A DNA stretch of 64,000 nt, taken from assembly GCF_900107395.1 (NCBI RefSeq), contig NZ_FNPW01000009.1, positions 1 through 64,000 of the forward strand, given 5' to 3'. The notes below the pieces were generated by a model. That model searched no databases, was not told the origin of the DNA, and saw only the letters and a program-made list of their open reading frames with translations. A program made the position numbers and the translations under genes. This document shows positions 53,001 to 60,974 of the stretch, piece by piece (position 1 is the first letter of the stretch; every line of letters begins with the position of its first letter). Source of the DNA: Pseudomonas sp. NFIX28. GTDB lineage: Bacteria > Pseudomonadota > Gammaproteobacteria > Pseudomonadales > Pseudomonadaceae.

Positions 53001-53691
53001 GGGTTCCGCCCTTACGGCGGGTCACTTTTGGCAAACGCCCCAAAAGTAACCAAAAGGTCTCGCCCCTGGCGTACGGCCTTCGCTGCGCTCAGGTTCCCTC
53101 GCTCCGGCGTCCCTCAGGGGGCATCGACTCCGGTTGGCTTCGCTTCAACCTCCATACGATGTCCTCGACTGCGTCGAGGGGCGCTGCGCGCCATCCCCCT
53201 GATGAACACCTCCACTCGGCCTCCCGATGGGGCGGGTAGATCAAGATCAAAAGCCAAAGGGCAAAGCAGCGCCATGCGCGACCTACCGGTCGGCGCTAAA
53301 CCCTGTAGCCGCTGCCGAGCTTGCGAGGCTGCGATCGGCCGCGAAGCGGGCGCAGGGGCTTGAGATCGCTGGAGGACCTTCGGTCCTATCGCAGCCTGCG
53401 GCAGCGGCTACAGGGGTTGTGGGCGTTAGTTCGTGTACGGCGCTGTCTGAGAGTGAGGTTCTTGCCGATGGGGCGGGTAGATCAAAGTCAAAAGCCATGC
53501 GCGACCTGCCGGTCGGCGCTTTGTAGCCGCTGCCGAGCCCCGCGAGGCTGCGATCGACTGCGCAGCAGGCGCAAGGTCTTGAGACCGGCGAAGGCCTTCG
53601 GCCTTATCGCAGCCTGCGGCAGCGGCTACGGGGATTGGGGAGGGTGGGCGGCCTATCGCGAGCGAGGTTGCTTGCGATAGGGCCTTGAGGG
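53001..53691. repeat. Non-coding repeat mosaic with two REPINs
   Basis: The left part resembles a dispersed Pseudomonas intergenic repeat (GGGTTCCGCCCTTACGGCGG, then CTTTTGGCAAACGCCCCAAAAGTAACC, which contains CTTTTGG...CCAAAAG arms). GATGGGGCGGGTAGATCAA occurs twice (about 53227 and 53467). REPINs of the TGTAGCCGCTGCCG family lie at 53303-53414 and 53521-53630. I see no gene. Confidence 0.8.
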
Positions 53692-55611
53692 TCAGACGCG
53701 GAAGTGGCTGACCATCATTTGCAGCTGGTTGCCCAGGCGCGCCAGCTCGACGCTGGACGCGGCGGTTTCGTCGCTGGCGGCGGCGGTCTGTTCCGAGACG
53801 TCGCGCACGTTGATGATGCTACGGCTGATTTCCTCGGCCACGGCGCTTTGCTGTTCGGCAGCGGCGGCGATCTGCTGGTTCATCGACTGGATGTTCGACA
53901 CCGTGCGGGTGATGTTCTCCAGGGAGGCACCGGCCTTGCGGGTCAGGTCGACGCTGCTGTCGGTCAGGTTGCGGCTGTTGTTCATCACGTTGGCCACTTG
54001 CTGGGTGCCGTTCTGCAGGCCGGCCACCAGGCCTTCGATTTCCTCGGTGGACTTCTGCGTGCGTTGCGCCAGGGCGCGCACTTCGTCGGCGACCACGGCG
54101 AAACCGCGGCCGGCTTCACCGGCGCGGGCGGCTTCGATGGCGGCGTTCAGGGCCAGCAGGTTGGTCTGTTCGGCCACGGCCTTGATCACGTCCATGACGC
54201 TGCCGATCTTCTGGCTTTCCTGTTGCAGCACGCTCATGGCGTCGGTGGAGCGCACCACTTCGCTGGCCAGGCGTTCGATCTGGGCGATGGCTTCGGCCAC
54301 CACCTTGTCGCCTTCGCGGGCTTCGCCGTCGGCGGCGGCCGCGGCTTGCGAGGCTTCTTCGGCGTTGCGCGCGACTTCCTGCACGGTGGCGGTCATCTCG
54401 TGCATGGCGGTGGCCACCTGGTCGGTCTCGACCTTTTGGCTGTTGACCCCGGCGCTGGTTTCTTCGGTCACCGCCGACAGCTCTTCGGCGGCGCTGGCGA
54501 TCTGGGTCACGCCGTCGCGGATGCCACCGATCAGCTCGCGCAGGGTCACGCCCATGCGGCCGATGCCTTGTTGCAGCACGCCGAGTTCGTCGCGGCGGGT
54601 AACGCGCACGTCCTGGGTCAGGTCGCCGGACGCGATGCGCTCGACCACGGTCATGGTTTCACGCAGTGGACGGGTGATCTGGCGGGTGATGATCACCGCG
54701 GCCAGGATGCCCACCAGCAGCGCCAGCAGGGTGCTGATCATTTGCAGGCTGCGGGCCTGGACGCTTTCTTCGTCGCGGCGGTCGAGCTGGAACTGGTACA
54801 GCTCTTCGCTCTGGCTGACGATCAGGGCGCCCTGTTCGGTCATTTCCTTGCGCGCCTGGCCGGCTTCACCGACCGCGGCCTTGAAGGTCAGCAGGGAGGT
54901 GCGGTAGTCATCCAGCGCTGTTTTCAACTGGCGCAGGGCATCGCCCTGGGTGCTGCTGAAATGGCTGTCCAGGCCACCCAGCGCGGCAATCGCCGCGTTC
55001 ATTTGGGCGGCGGCATTGCGTTCGGCGTCCGGGGTGCTGTTGTAGATGTATTCACGGACTTCGAAACGCGCCAGCAGGAACTCTTCGCGGGCCTTGGTGA
55101 TGGCCTGGAACTGTTCGAAGCGCTGGTCGCTCAGGGGCATTTGCTGAACGTGCGCGGTGATGCTGTTGATCAGGTTGCGCGCCGCTTCCGAGTTGCCGTT
55201 CATCACCGCGCGGGCGGCATTGGCGTTGCGGTAGGCGTTGCGCATCTTGTTCAGGGACGCCTGGTAGGCGCTGATGGTGGCGCCCTGTTCCTTGAGCAGC
55301 TTGACGTTGGCCGGGTTCTTGAAGCTGTTCTGCAGCTTCTGCTGCTGGGCCGAGAAGTCGTCCAGGGTGGCCTGCACATTCTGCGCGGCGGTTTCGTCGC
55401 CGTTGGTCAGCATGTATTGCAGGCGGGTCACGCGCAGCTTGGTCAGCCCGGCGTTCAGCTGGGTGATGTCGCTCATCCAGTTGCTGCGGTCGATCAGACC
55501 GCCCAGGCTGGTCCAGCCCGTGATCGCAAGGATGGTGGTGAGGGCCAGGACCAGGCCGAAGCCCAGGCCCAGCTTGAGGTTGACGCTGATGTTGCCGAAC
55601 CAGCTATTCAT
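53692..55611 (-). CDS. Methyl-accepting chemotaxis protein, McpS-like (HBM sensor)
   Basis: A 639-residue chemoreceptor. It has TM1 at about 12-33, a periplasmic ligand domain of about 260 residues (two stacked helical bundles, HBM type by length), TM2 at about 285-305, HAMP, and a cytoplasmic signalling domain. The conserved hairpin tip is AVAEQTNLLALNAAIEAARAGE. The N-terminus MNSWFGNISVNLKLGLGFGL and the length match P. putida McpS, the receptor for TCA-cycle intermediates. The same ligands are likely but not proven. The ATG at 55611 follows GGAGGA. It is transcribed alone; no che genes are near. Confidence 0.88.
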   Translation of the reverse strand: MNSWFGNISVNLKLGLGFGLVLALTTILAITGWTSLGGLIDRSNWMSDITQLNAGLTKLRVTRLQYMLTNGDETAAQNVQATLDDFSAQQQKLQNSFKNPANVKLLKEQGATISAYQASLNKMRNAYRNANAARAVMNGNSEAARNLINSITAHVQQMPLSDQRFEQFQAITKAREEFLLARFEVREYIYNSTPDAERNAAAQMNAAIAALGGLDSHFSSTQGDALRQLKTALDDYRTSLLTFKAAVGEAGQARKEMTEQGALIVSQSEELYQFQLDRRDEESVQARSLQMISTLLALLVGILAAVIITRQITRPLRETMTVVERIASGDLTQDVRVTRRDELGVLQQGIGRMGVTLRELIGGIRDGVTQIASAAEELSAVTEETSAGVNSQKVETDQVATAMHEMTATVQEVARNAEEASQAAAAADGEAREGDKVVAEAIAQIERLASEVVRSTDAMSVLQQESQKIGSVMDVIKAVAEQTNLLALNAAIEAARAGEAGRGFAVVADEVRALAQRTQKSTEEIEGLVAGLQNGTQQVANVMNNSRNLTDSSVDLTRKAGASLENITRTVSNIQSMNQQIAAAAEQQSAVAEEISRSIINVRDVSEQTAAASDETAASSVELARLGNQLQMMVSHFRV

Positions 55612-56070
55612 GCAATTCCTCCAGGAACGTTGTGCTGCTTGATCGTGTATCGCTGGAAGATTGTTGTTATTGGTGGCCAGCAAGGATTTGTTCGCAGGTG
55701 TGTATCGGCGGCAGGGGCAATAGCTGAAACGATTTCGTCGGATTAGTTTTTTGCACTGTTTTGGGGCTTGCCGAGGGCCTGTTTTCGCTGCGCACGCCGC
55801 CTGGCCGATTGAGCTTTTTTCACATCCGTTTCACCCCCCGGCCCACGCCTGGCGGCCTAAAGTGCGCGGCATCGATCGGCTGCCGCGCGCGGTTGTCAGG
55901 GGCAGGCCGGGGCGGCACTGCTCGATCAATCTCGGGTGCTCAAGGGGGCGGTTGGAAGGTGACGTCGGGACTCAGCCTTGCGGTGGTAAAACCTGCGCTG
56001 GTCGCCAGCGCATGCTCGGTTTCATCGAAGCCGGTGACTGGCGTTCGCTCAGCGCTGTGCGCCCACTGCC
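55612..56070. other. Intergenic region upstream of the chemoreceptor gene
   Basis: The 459 bases hold no supported gene. On the minus strand GCCGATAC (55702-55709) with TTCAGCTA 11 bases upstream loosely fits a sigma-28 (FliA) promoter; the -10 half is good and the -35 half poor. I see no strong terminator for the glycosyltransferase gene, which reads into this region. Confidence 0.4.
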
Positions 56071-57525
56071 TCAATAACTGACGAAGTAATAGGCCTGGCG
56101 GCTGACCTGGATTTTCTTCAGCACCTTGAGCGGTGCCGGCGGGGTGTCCTGCGCGGCCATCAGCGCCACGTGGGTGGGCGAAGCGCCGAGGTAGTCCCGC
56201 AGCTGAGCCTCGGTCTGCACGTCCTTGAGCAGGCTCTGGGTGTAGAACACGCTGGCGCCGCCGGTGCGCTCGTTGGCCTGATACAGCGCCACCTGTTGCC
56301 CGGCGGCCTGGAGCGTCTGGATCTCGCTGATCAGCGGCACAAAGGACAGCGTGCGATCGGCCCGTGGCGCGGCCCATTGCGCGGCCGCCAGATAGCTGCA
56401 CACCACCAGCGCCAGCCCGCCCATGGCCAGGCCGCGGCGCTGGCGCCCGACGACACCCCAGAACCCTTCACCCCCGGCGCGCTGGCGCAGGCGCTCGTAC
56501 AGCACCGCTGCGTATTCGGCTGCGAGCACCGCGGCGGCCGGGGTCAGCGACATCAGGTACACGGTGCGCTTGCTCGACGCCAGGCACAGCAGGGTGAACT
56601 GCGCCAGCAGCCACAGGCTGAAAAACAGCAGGTAGCGGTTTTTCACCAGGCTTTTGCGAAAGTGCCACAGGCCCAGGTAGACCAGGATGTTCCACGGCAG
56701 GAAGGCCTGCGGCAGCTTGGCCAGGTAGTAATAGAAAGGTTCGTAGTGCCCGGCCTCGACAAAGGAGCCATCGAAGCGCCCGACGCTGTTGGTCCACAGC
56801 ACTTCGCCCAGGGCCTGCAGGCCACCGCGCTGGTACAGGCAATACAGCCAGATCGTCAGCGGCACCAGGCCGAGGAGGGTGAGCAAGGCGGGCTTGAGCC
56901 AGTGGCCGAAGGCGAAGCGCTTTTCGATCAGGCTGTCGGCCAGCAGGTAGGCGAAGATCACCACGCCCGGCATCGCCAGGCCCAGCACGCCCTTGCTCAG
57001 GGTGGCGATGGCGATGCCGAGGGCGAACAGCAACCAGCCCAGGGTGGCCGGCTGGCGTTCGGCCTGGCGCCGTTGCGCCTGGAAAAACGCCAGCAGCGCC
57101 AGGCTCACGCCGAGGCTGAGTAAGGCGTCTTCACCGACCCCGCGCACGTTGCCCCAGTAACTGGCCATGGTCGCCAGCATCGCGCCCGCCACCCAGGCCA
57201 CCGCCTTTGGCCGGCCGAAGCGGCGCAGCATGGCGTACAGCAGCATGACGCTGAACAGCCCGGCAAAGGCCGAGGCCAGGCGCACCGCCCACGGCGTGCC
57301 ACCGAACAGGCGGATGGCGCTGGCGTCGAGCCACAAGCTCAGCGGCGGTTTCTCCAGGAAGGGCTGGCCGAACAGGCGCGGTGTCACCCAGTCGTCGTCC
57401 AGGTGCATTTGCATGGCGATCCCGGCCACCCGGGCTTCGGTGGAGCCTTGCAATTGGTGGTTGCCCAGGGCGAAGAAGAACAGCAAAGCGGCAAGCAGAA
57501 ACAGCAACGGGGCGGGTCGCGACAT
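56071..57525 (-). CDS. ArnT-like GT-C family glycosyltransferase (PMT_2 domain), integral membrane
   Basis: A 484-residue polytopic membrane enzyme of the family-39/83 glycosyltransferases that use polyprenyl-phosphate sugars. It has the catalytic first-loop acidic region (STEARVAGIAMQMHLDDDWVTPR), the motif EKPPLSLWLDASAIRLFG, then about 11 hydrophobic helices and a soluble C-terminal domain. It is shorter than ArnT (about 550) and lacks the arn neighbours, so it is not the lipid A aminoarabinose enzyme itself. The ATG at 57525 begins the hydrophobic N-terminus; the frame is open to 57675 but that part is not family-like. Confidence 0.85.
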   Translation of the reverse strand: MSRPAPLLFLLAALLFFFALGNHQLQGSTEARVAGIAMQMHLDDDWVTPRLFGQPFLEKPPLSLWLDASAIRLFGGTPWAVRLASAFAGLFSVMLLYAMLRRFGRPKAVAWVAGAMLATMASYWGNVRGVGEDALLSLGVSLALLAFFQAQRRQAERQPATLGWLLFALGIAIATLSKGVLGLAMPGVVIFAYLLADSLIEKRFAFGHWLKPALLTLLGLVPLTIWLYCLYQRGGLQALGEVLWTNSVGRFDGSFVEAGHYEPFYYYLAKLPQAFLPWNILVYLGLWHFRKSLVKNRYLLFFSLWLLAQFTLLCLASSKRTVYLMSLTPAAAVLAAEYAAVLYERLRQRAGGEGFWGVVGRQRRGLAMGGLALVVCSYLAAAQWAAPRADRTLSFVPLISEIQTLQAAGQQVALYQANERTGGASVFYTQSLLKDVQTEAQLRDYLGASPTHVALMAAQDTPPAPLKVLKKIQVSRQAYYFVSY

Positions 57526-57776
57526 GGTGGGAACTGCCGAAGAGGTGGCGCCGGAAAGGCCTGGCGGCCCGAGTATACGGAGGCGATTCTTAACATTTGG
57601 TGAACGCGCGAAAGATCGGCTGGCCGGCCCTTGCCGCCGTCCATTTTCCTTGCCGAATGTGGTACACAACGGCACGTTGCGCCGATCGTCACTACGCTGG
57701 GTGGTGCGCCCGGCGGATCTTCCGGCCCTGGCTAACCGGGCCTTTCTTTTCCTGCGGCAAAACAGGTGCCTTGAAC

Positions 57777-58121
57777 ATGCGCAAACTGTGGCGAAAGTAT
57801 CTGCAGCTGCTGGACGACGACCTGACCACGCGGATTTTCGACAACATCAAGAACCTGCTGGTCTGCGCCTTGCTGTTCGCCGCCGGGAGCAATGCGCTGC
57901 ACAGCGACCATCATCTGTTCATGGGTCTGTTCGGCTCCAGCCTGACCGGCTGGGGGCTGATCGGCCTGTCGGCGCTGCTGATGCTGCTCAACATCAGCGA
58001 CGGCTTGCGCCGCCTGGCCAAGCTGCCTAACCACTGGGTGCTGCAAATCACCCTGTTCCTGCTGTATCTGGTCCTGGCCGTGCGGGTGGTGGAGATCGTC
58101 TGGAACTTCCGCTCCGAGTAG
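57777..58121 (+). CDS. Small membrane protein of unknown function
   Basis: A 114-residue protein with three hydrophobic helices (about 25-43, 54-75 and 89-108) after a charged cytoplasmic N-terminus (MRKLWRKYLQLLDDDLTTRI). I do not recognise a named family; it reads like a conserved Pseudomonas hypothetical. AGGTG lies upstream of the ATG at 57777. The open frame extends to 57597 but upstream codons do not look coding. It is divergent from the glycosyltransferase gene and closed by a good terminator. Confidence 0.75.
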   Translation: MRKLWRKYLQLLDDDLTTRIFDNIKNLLVCALLFAAGSNALHSDHHLFMGLFGSSLTGWGLIGLSALLMLLNISDGLRRLAKLPNHWVLQITLFLLYLVLAVRVVEIVWNFRSE

Positions 58122-58159
58122 CTGATGGGGCGGGGCGAGCTCCGCGCCATCGACAGCGA

Positions 58160-58194
58160 AGCGGCCTGGCGGCGATCCGCCGGGCCGTTTTTTT
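58160..58194 (+). terminator. Intrinsic terminator after the small membrane protein gene
   Basis: CGGCCTGGCGG and CCGCCGGGCCG form an 11-bp stem (one G-T pair) around GATC-type loop bases, followed by TTTTTTTATT. It also faces the convergent TetR gene. Confidence 0.9.
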
Positions 58195-58220
58195 ATTCGC
58201 GGTTGGCTGCCGGGCGAGGG

Positions 58221-58826
58221 TTAAGTGGCCGCTTCGGTCTGCGCATCGAAGGCCGCCATGGCCATGGGAATCATCGCCATTAGTCGCGCCCGGCCGATGC
58301 CATCCCGGGCCTGCACCGACAGCCCATGCAGCACCGTGGCATAGCAGTCGCCGAGGGACATCACGTCGGTGCGCTTGGGCAGCTCGCCTGAGCGCACGGC
58401 CTGCTCCAGTCGCTCGATGATGGAGCGGGTCCGGTCGCGGCGGTGTTCGGCCAGCCATTCCCTGATGCCGTCGTTGTCCGTCGAGCAGTTGGTGGCGGAA
58501 GACACCACCATGCAGCCCAGGGGGCGGTCGGGCTGGGTGTAGAGCTCGACGGCCTCCCTGAGCATGCGTTCGATGGCGTCGCGGGCGCTGATGTCGTCGC
58601 CCAGGGCGGTGTCGGCAAAGGCGCCGTCGCCCGATTCATAAAGTTCGATGGCCTCGCGGAATAACGCTTCCTTGGAACCGAAGGCCGCATAGATGCGCGC
58701 CGAGGCAATGCCCAGCGCGTCCACCAGGTCGGACATGGAGGTGGCCTCGAAGCCGCGCTGCCAGAACACATCGCGCGCCTTGTACAGGGCCTGCTTTCGG
58801 TCGAATTCGCGGGGTCTGCCAGCCAT
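58221..58826 (-). CDS. TetR-family transcriptional repressor
   Basis: A 201-residue TetR protein. The HTH reads ALYKARDVFWQRGFEATSMSDLVDALGI then ARIYAAFGSKEALFREAI. The C-terminal domain has CMVVSSATNCS, as in the YcdC/AcrR-like proteins annotated as TetR/AcrR with TetR_C_16-type ends. The ATG at 58826 is the family start. It is divergent from the isomerase-like/hydrolase operon, with two palindromes in the 131-base gap, so it most likely represses that operon and itself. Confidence 0.9.
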   Translation of the reverse strand: MAGRPREFDRKQALYKARDVFWQRGFEATSMSDLVDALGIASARIYAAFGSKEALFREAIELYESGDGAFADTALGDDISARDAIERMLREAVELYTQPDRPLGCMVVSSATNCSTDNDGIREWLAEHRRDRTRSIIERLEQAVRSGELPKRTDVMSLGDCYATVLHGLSVQARDGIGRARLMAMIPMAMAAFDAQTEAAT

Positions 58827-58863
58827 GTCCAGTTCTCGGTGCAAAGGGGAGTGGTGCCAATTA

Positions 58864-58949
58864 TTGGTCGATCGACAAAAAAATCAAGCCGTCGTATTGA
58901 CGGGGTGTCGAGGGGAGCCCTATTGTTTGTCGACCGACAAACAATAGGG
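58864..58949. promoter_or_regulatory. TetR operators and divergent promoter
   Basis: A perfect 32-bp palindrome, CCCTATTGTTTGTCG-AC-CGACAAACAATAGGG, spans 58918-58949. A weaker relative, TTGGTCG-AT-CGACAA, is at 58865-58879. TTGACG (58897-58902) and TATTGT (58921-58926), 18 bases apart, form a promoter toward the operon whose -10 lies inside the large palindrome, so repressor binding there would block RNA polymerase. The core shared by both sites is GTCG-N2-CGAC. Confidence 0.85.
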
Positions 58950-58957
58950 CGTGAACG

Positions 58958-60034
58958 ATGAAAACCCTCAAGGGACCGAGCCTGCACCTGGCTCAATTCA
59001 GTGCTGCGACGGCGCCATTCCATACCTTGCCCGCCATTGCCGAATGGGCGGCGGGGCTGGGCTTCAAGGCGCTTCAGGTGCCGGCCTGGGATGAGCGACT
59101 GTTCAATGTCCGCCTGGCGGCCAGCAGCCAGGATTATTGCGATGAGGTCAGCGGCACCCTGGCCGAACACGGGCTGGTGATCAGCGAACTGACCACCCAC
59201 CTGTTCGGCCAGTTGGTGGCCGTGCATCCCGCCTACGACAGCTTGTGCGACGGCTTCGCCCCGCCAGCACTGCGCGGCGACAGCGCCGCCAAGACCCAGT
59301 GGGCCCTCGAACAGCTGAAACTGTCCGCCAAAGCGTCGCGCAGGCTGGGCCTCAGCGACATGGGGACCTTTTCCGGCTCGTTCGCCTGGCCCTATTTCTT
59401 TCCCTTTCCACAGCACCCGCAAGGCTTGGTCGACTCGGCGTTCAATGAACTGGCCAAGCGCTGGCTGCCGATTCTCGACGCCTGTGACGAGGCGGGGGTG
59501 AACCTGTGCTACGAGATCCACCCTGGCGAGGACCTGCATGACGGCGTGAGCTTCGAGATGTTCCTGGAGCGGGTCGGCAACCACCCGCGCTGCAAGATGC
59601 TCTTCGACCCCAGCCATTTTGTGCTGCAGCAACTCAATTACCTGGATTACCTGGATATCTACCACGAGTTCATTCGCATGTTTCATGTGAAGGACGCCGA
59701 GTTCAATCCCACCGGCCGACAGGGCATTTACGGCGGTTATCAGCCGTGGGCCGAGCGGGCCGGGCGGTTCCGGTCGCTGGGCGATGGGCAGGTGGATTTC
59801 AAGGGGATCTTTTCCAAGCTGGCGCTCTATGACTATGCCGGCTGGGCGACCCTGGAATGGGAGTGCTGCCTGAAAGACCAGGAACAGGGCGCGCGCGAGG
59901 GCGTGGCCTTTATCAATGAGCACATCATCCAGGTGACCGACAAAGTCTTCGACGACTTCGCCGGCGCACCGCTGGACCAGGCGCAGATCAACCGACTGCT
60001 GGGCATTGCCCAGCCCGCTCCTCAAGGACGCTGA
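58958..60034 (+). CDS. Sugar phosphate isomerase/epimerase-like TIM-barrel protein
   Basis: A 358-residue protein of the xylose-isomerase-like AP endonuclease 2 superfamily. Metal-ligand blocks expected for the fold are visible: NLCYEIHPGEDLHDG (Glu/His), MLFDPSHFVLQQLN (Asp/His), RMFHVKDAEF (His, Asp) and the final Glu in ATLEWECC. The substrate is unknown. It is the first gene under the palindromic TetR operator and is followed after 2 bases by an epoxide-hydrolase-like gene. The ATG at 58958 has a weak AGGGCG site that overlaps the end of the operator. Confidence 0.87.
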   Translation: MKTLKGPSLHLAQFSAATAPFHTLPAIAEWAAGLGFKALQVPAWDERLFNVRLAASSQDYCDEVSGTLAEHGLVISELTTHLFGQLVAVHPAYDSLCDGFAPPALRGDSAAKTQWALEQLKLSAKASRRLGLSDMGTFSGSFAWPYFFPFPQHPQGLVDSAFNELAKRWLPILDACDEAGVNLCYEIHPGEDLHDGVSFEMFLERVGNHPRCKMLFDPSHFVLQQLNYLDYLDIYHEFIRMFHVKDAEFNPTGRQGIYGGYQPWAERAGRFRSLGDGQVDFKGIFSKLALYDYAGWATLEWECCLKDQEQGAREGVAFINEHIIQVTDKVFDDFAGAPLDQAQINRLLGIAQPAPQGR

Positions 60035-60036
60035 CC

Positions 60037-60918
60037 ATGGATCTTTTCGAACAGCAGGCTTTTGCCGGGCGTGACTACCGCCATGGCTACGTACAGGTGG
60101 ACGGCGGGCGCATTCACTATGTCAGCGAGGGCCAGGGCAAGCCAGTGTTGTTGATTCCCGGGTGGCCGCAGACCTGGTTTACCTGGCGCCACGTCATGCA
60201 GGCGCTGGCCGGGCAGGGTTACCGGGCGATTGCGGTGGACCTGCCCGGCATGGGCTTGTCCGATCGTCCCGAGCAGGGCTACGACACCGGCACCACGGCG
60301 TCTCGCCTGCAGGCCTTGATGCTGGCGCTGGGTTACAGCCAATACTCGGTGGTGGGGCACGATGTCGGCATGTGGGTGGCCTATGCCCTGGCCTGCGACT
60401 ATCCGCAGGCGGTGGAGAAACTGGCCCTGACGGAGGCGGTGATTCCCGGGCTGGCCGAGGCGCCGACGATCTTCGCGCCGCCGGGGCAGAACATTTTTCT
60501 CTGGCACTTCATGTTCAACCAGTTGCAGGACTTGCCAGAGATGCTGATCGCCGGGCGGGAGGCGCAGTACCTGGCCTACATGTTCGAGAAATGGTCGGTG
60601 CATCAGGAGCGGGTCGCGGTCCAGGCCTATGTCAAAGCCTATTCGGTACCCGGTGGGCTGCGGGGTGGGTTCGCCTATTACCGGGCCATCCCCGAAAGCA
60701 TCCGGCAGAACCGCGAGCGCGCCAGCCGCCCGCTGGAAATGCCGGTCCTGGCGATTGGCGCCGAACACGCCACCAACGATGCGCCGTTGCTGACGATGAA
60801 GGGCAATGCGCTGCATCTTCAGGGGGCCATCGTGCCGGGGTGTGGCCACTTCATTACCGAGGAGGCGCCCGAGGCGTTTATTGCTCATCTGCTGCCGTTT
60901 CTTCGGCGCGAGGGCTGA
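60037..60918 (+). CDS. Alpha/beta hydrolase, epoxide-hydrolase / haloalkane-dehalogenase type
   Basis: A 293-residue alpha/beta hydrolase. The nucleophile elbow VGHDVGMW puts Asp109 at the nucleophile position, as in epoxide hydrolases and haloacid dehalogenases rather than serine esterases. The oxyanion loop is IPGWPQTW (PGWP in place of the usual HGWP), and the catalytic His271 lies in PGCGHFITEEAPEAF. It is cotranscribed with the isomerase-like gene (2-base gap) under TetR control, which suggests defence against, or use of, a reactive small molecule. The substrate cannot be named. Confidence 0.87.
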   Translation: MDLFEQQAFAGRDYRHGYVQVDGGRIHYVSEGQGKPVLLIPGWPQTWFTWRHVMQALAGQGYRAIAVDLPGMGLSDRPEQGYDTGTTASRLQALMLALGYSQYSVVGHDVGMWVAYALACDYPQAVEKLALTEAVIPGLAEAPTIFAPPGQNIFLWHFMFNQLQDLPEMLIAGREAQYLAYMFEKWSVHQERVAVQAYVKAYSVPGGLRGGFAYYRAIPESIRQNRERASRPLEMPVLAIGAEHATNDAPLLTMKGNALHLQGAIVPGCGHFITEEAPEAFIAHLLPFLRREG

Positions 60919-60974
60919 CACGCCACGCTTGCCGGTGCTCGGACAGCCCAGGGCCAGGCTGTCCGAAGGGTGGG

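Noticed and set aside
53704..55746. A 680-codon frame antisense to the chemoreceptor gene
   Set aside because: Composition is Gly/His/Gln-rich and meaningless as a protein; the opposite strand encodes a full chemoreceptor.
56071..57525. arnT of the lipid A aminoarabinose pathway
   Set aside because: The protein is too short and no arnBCADEF genes are adjacent; only the general GT-C family can be supported.
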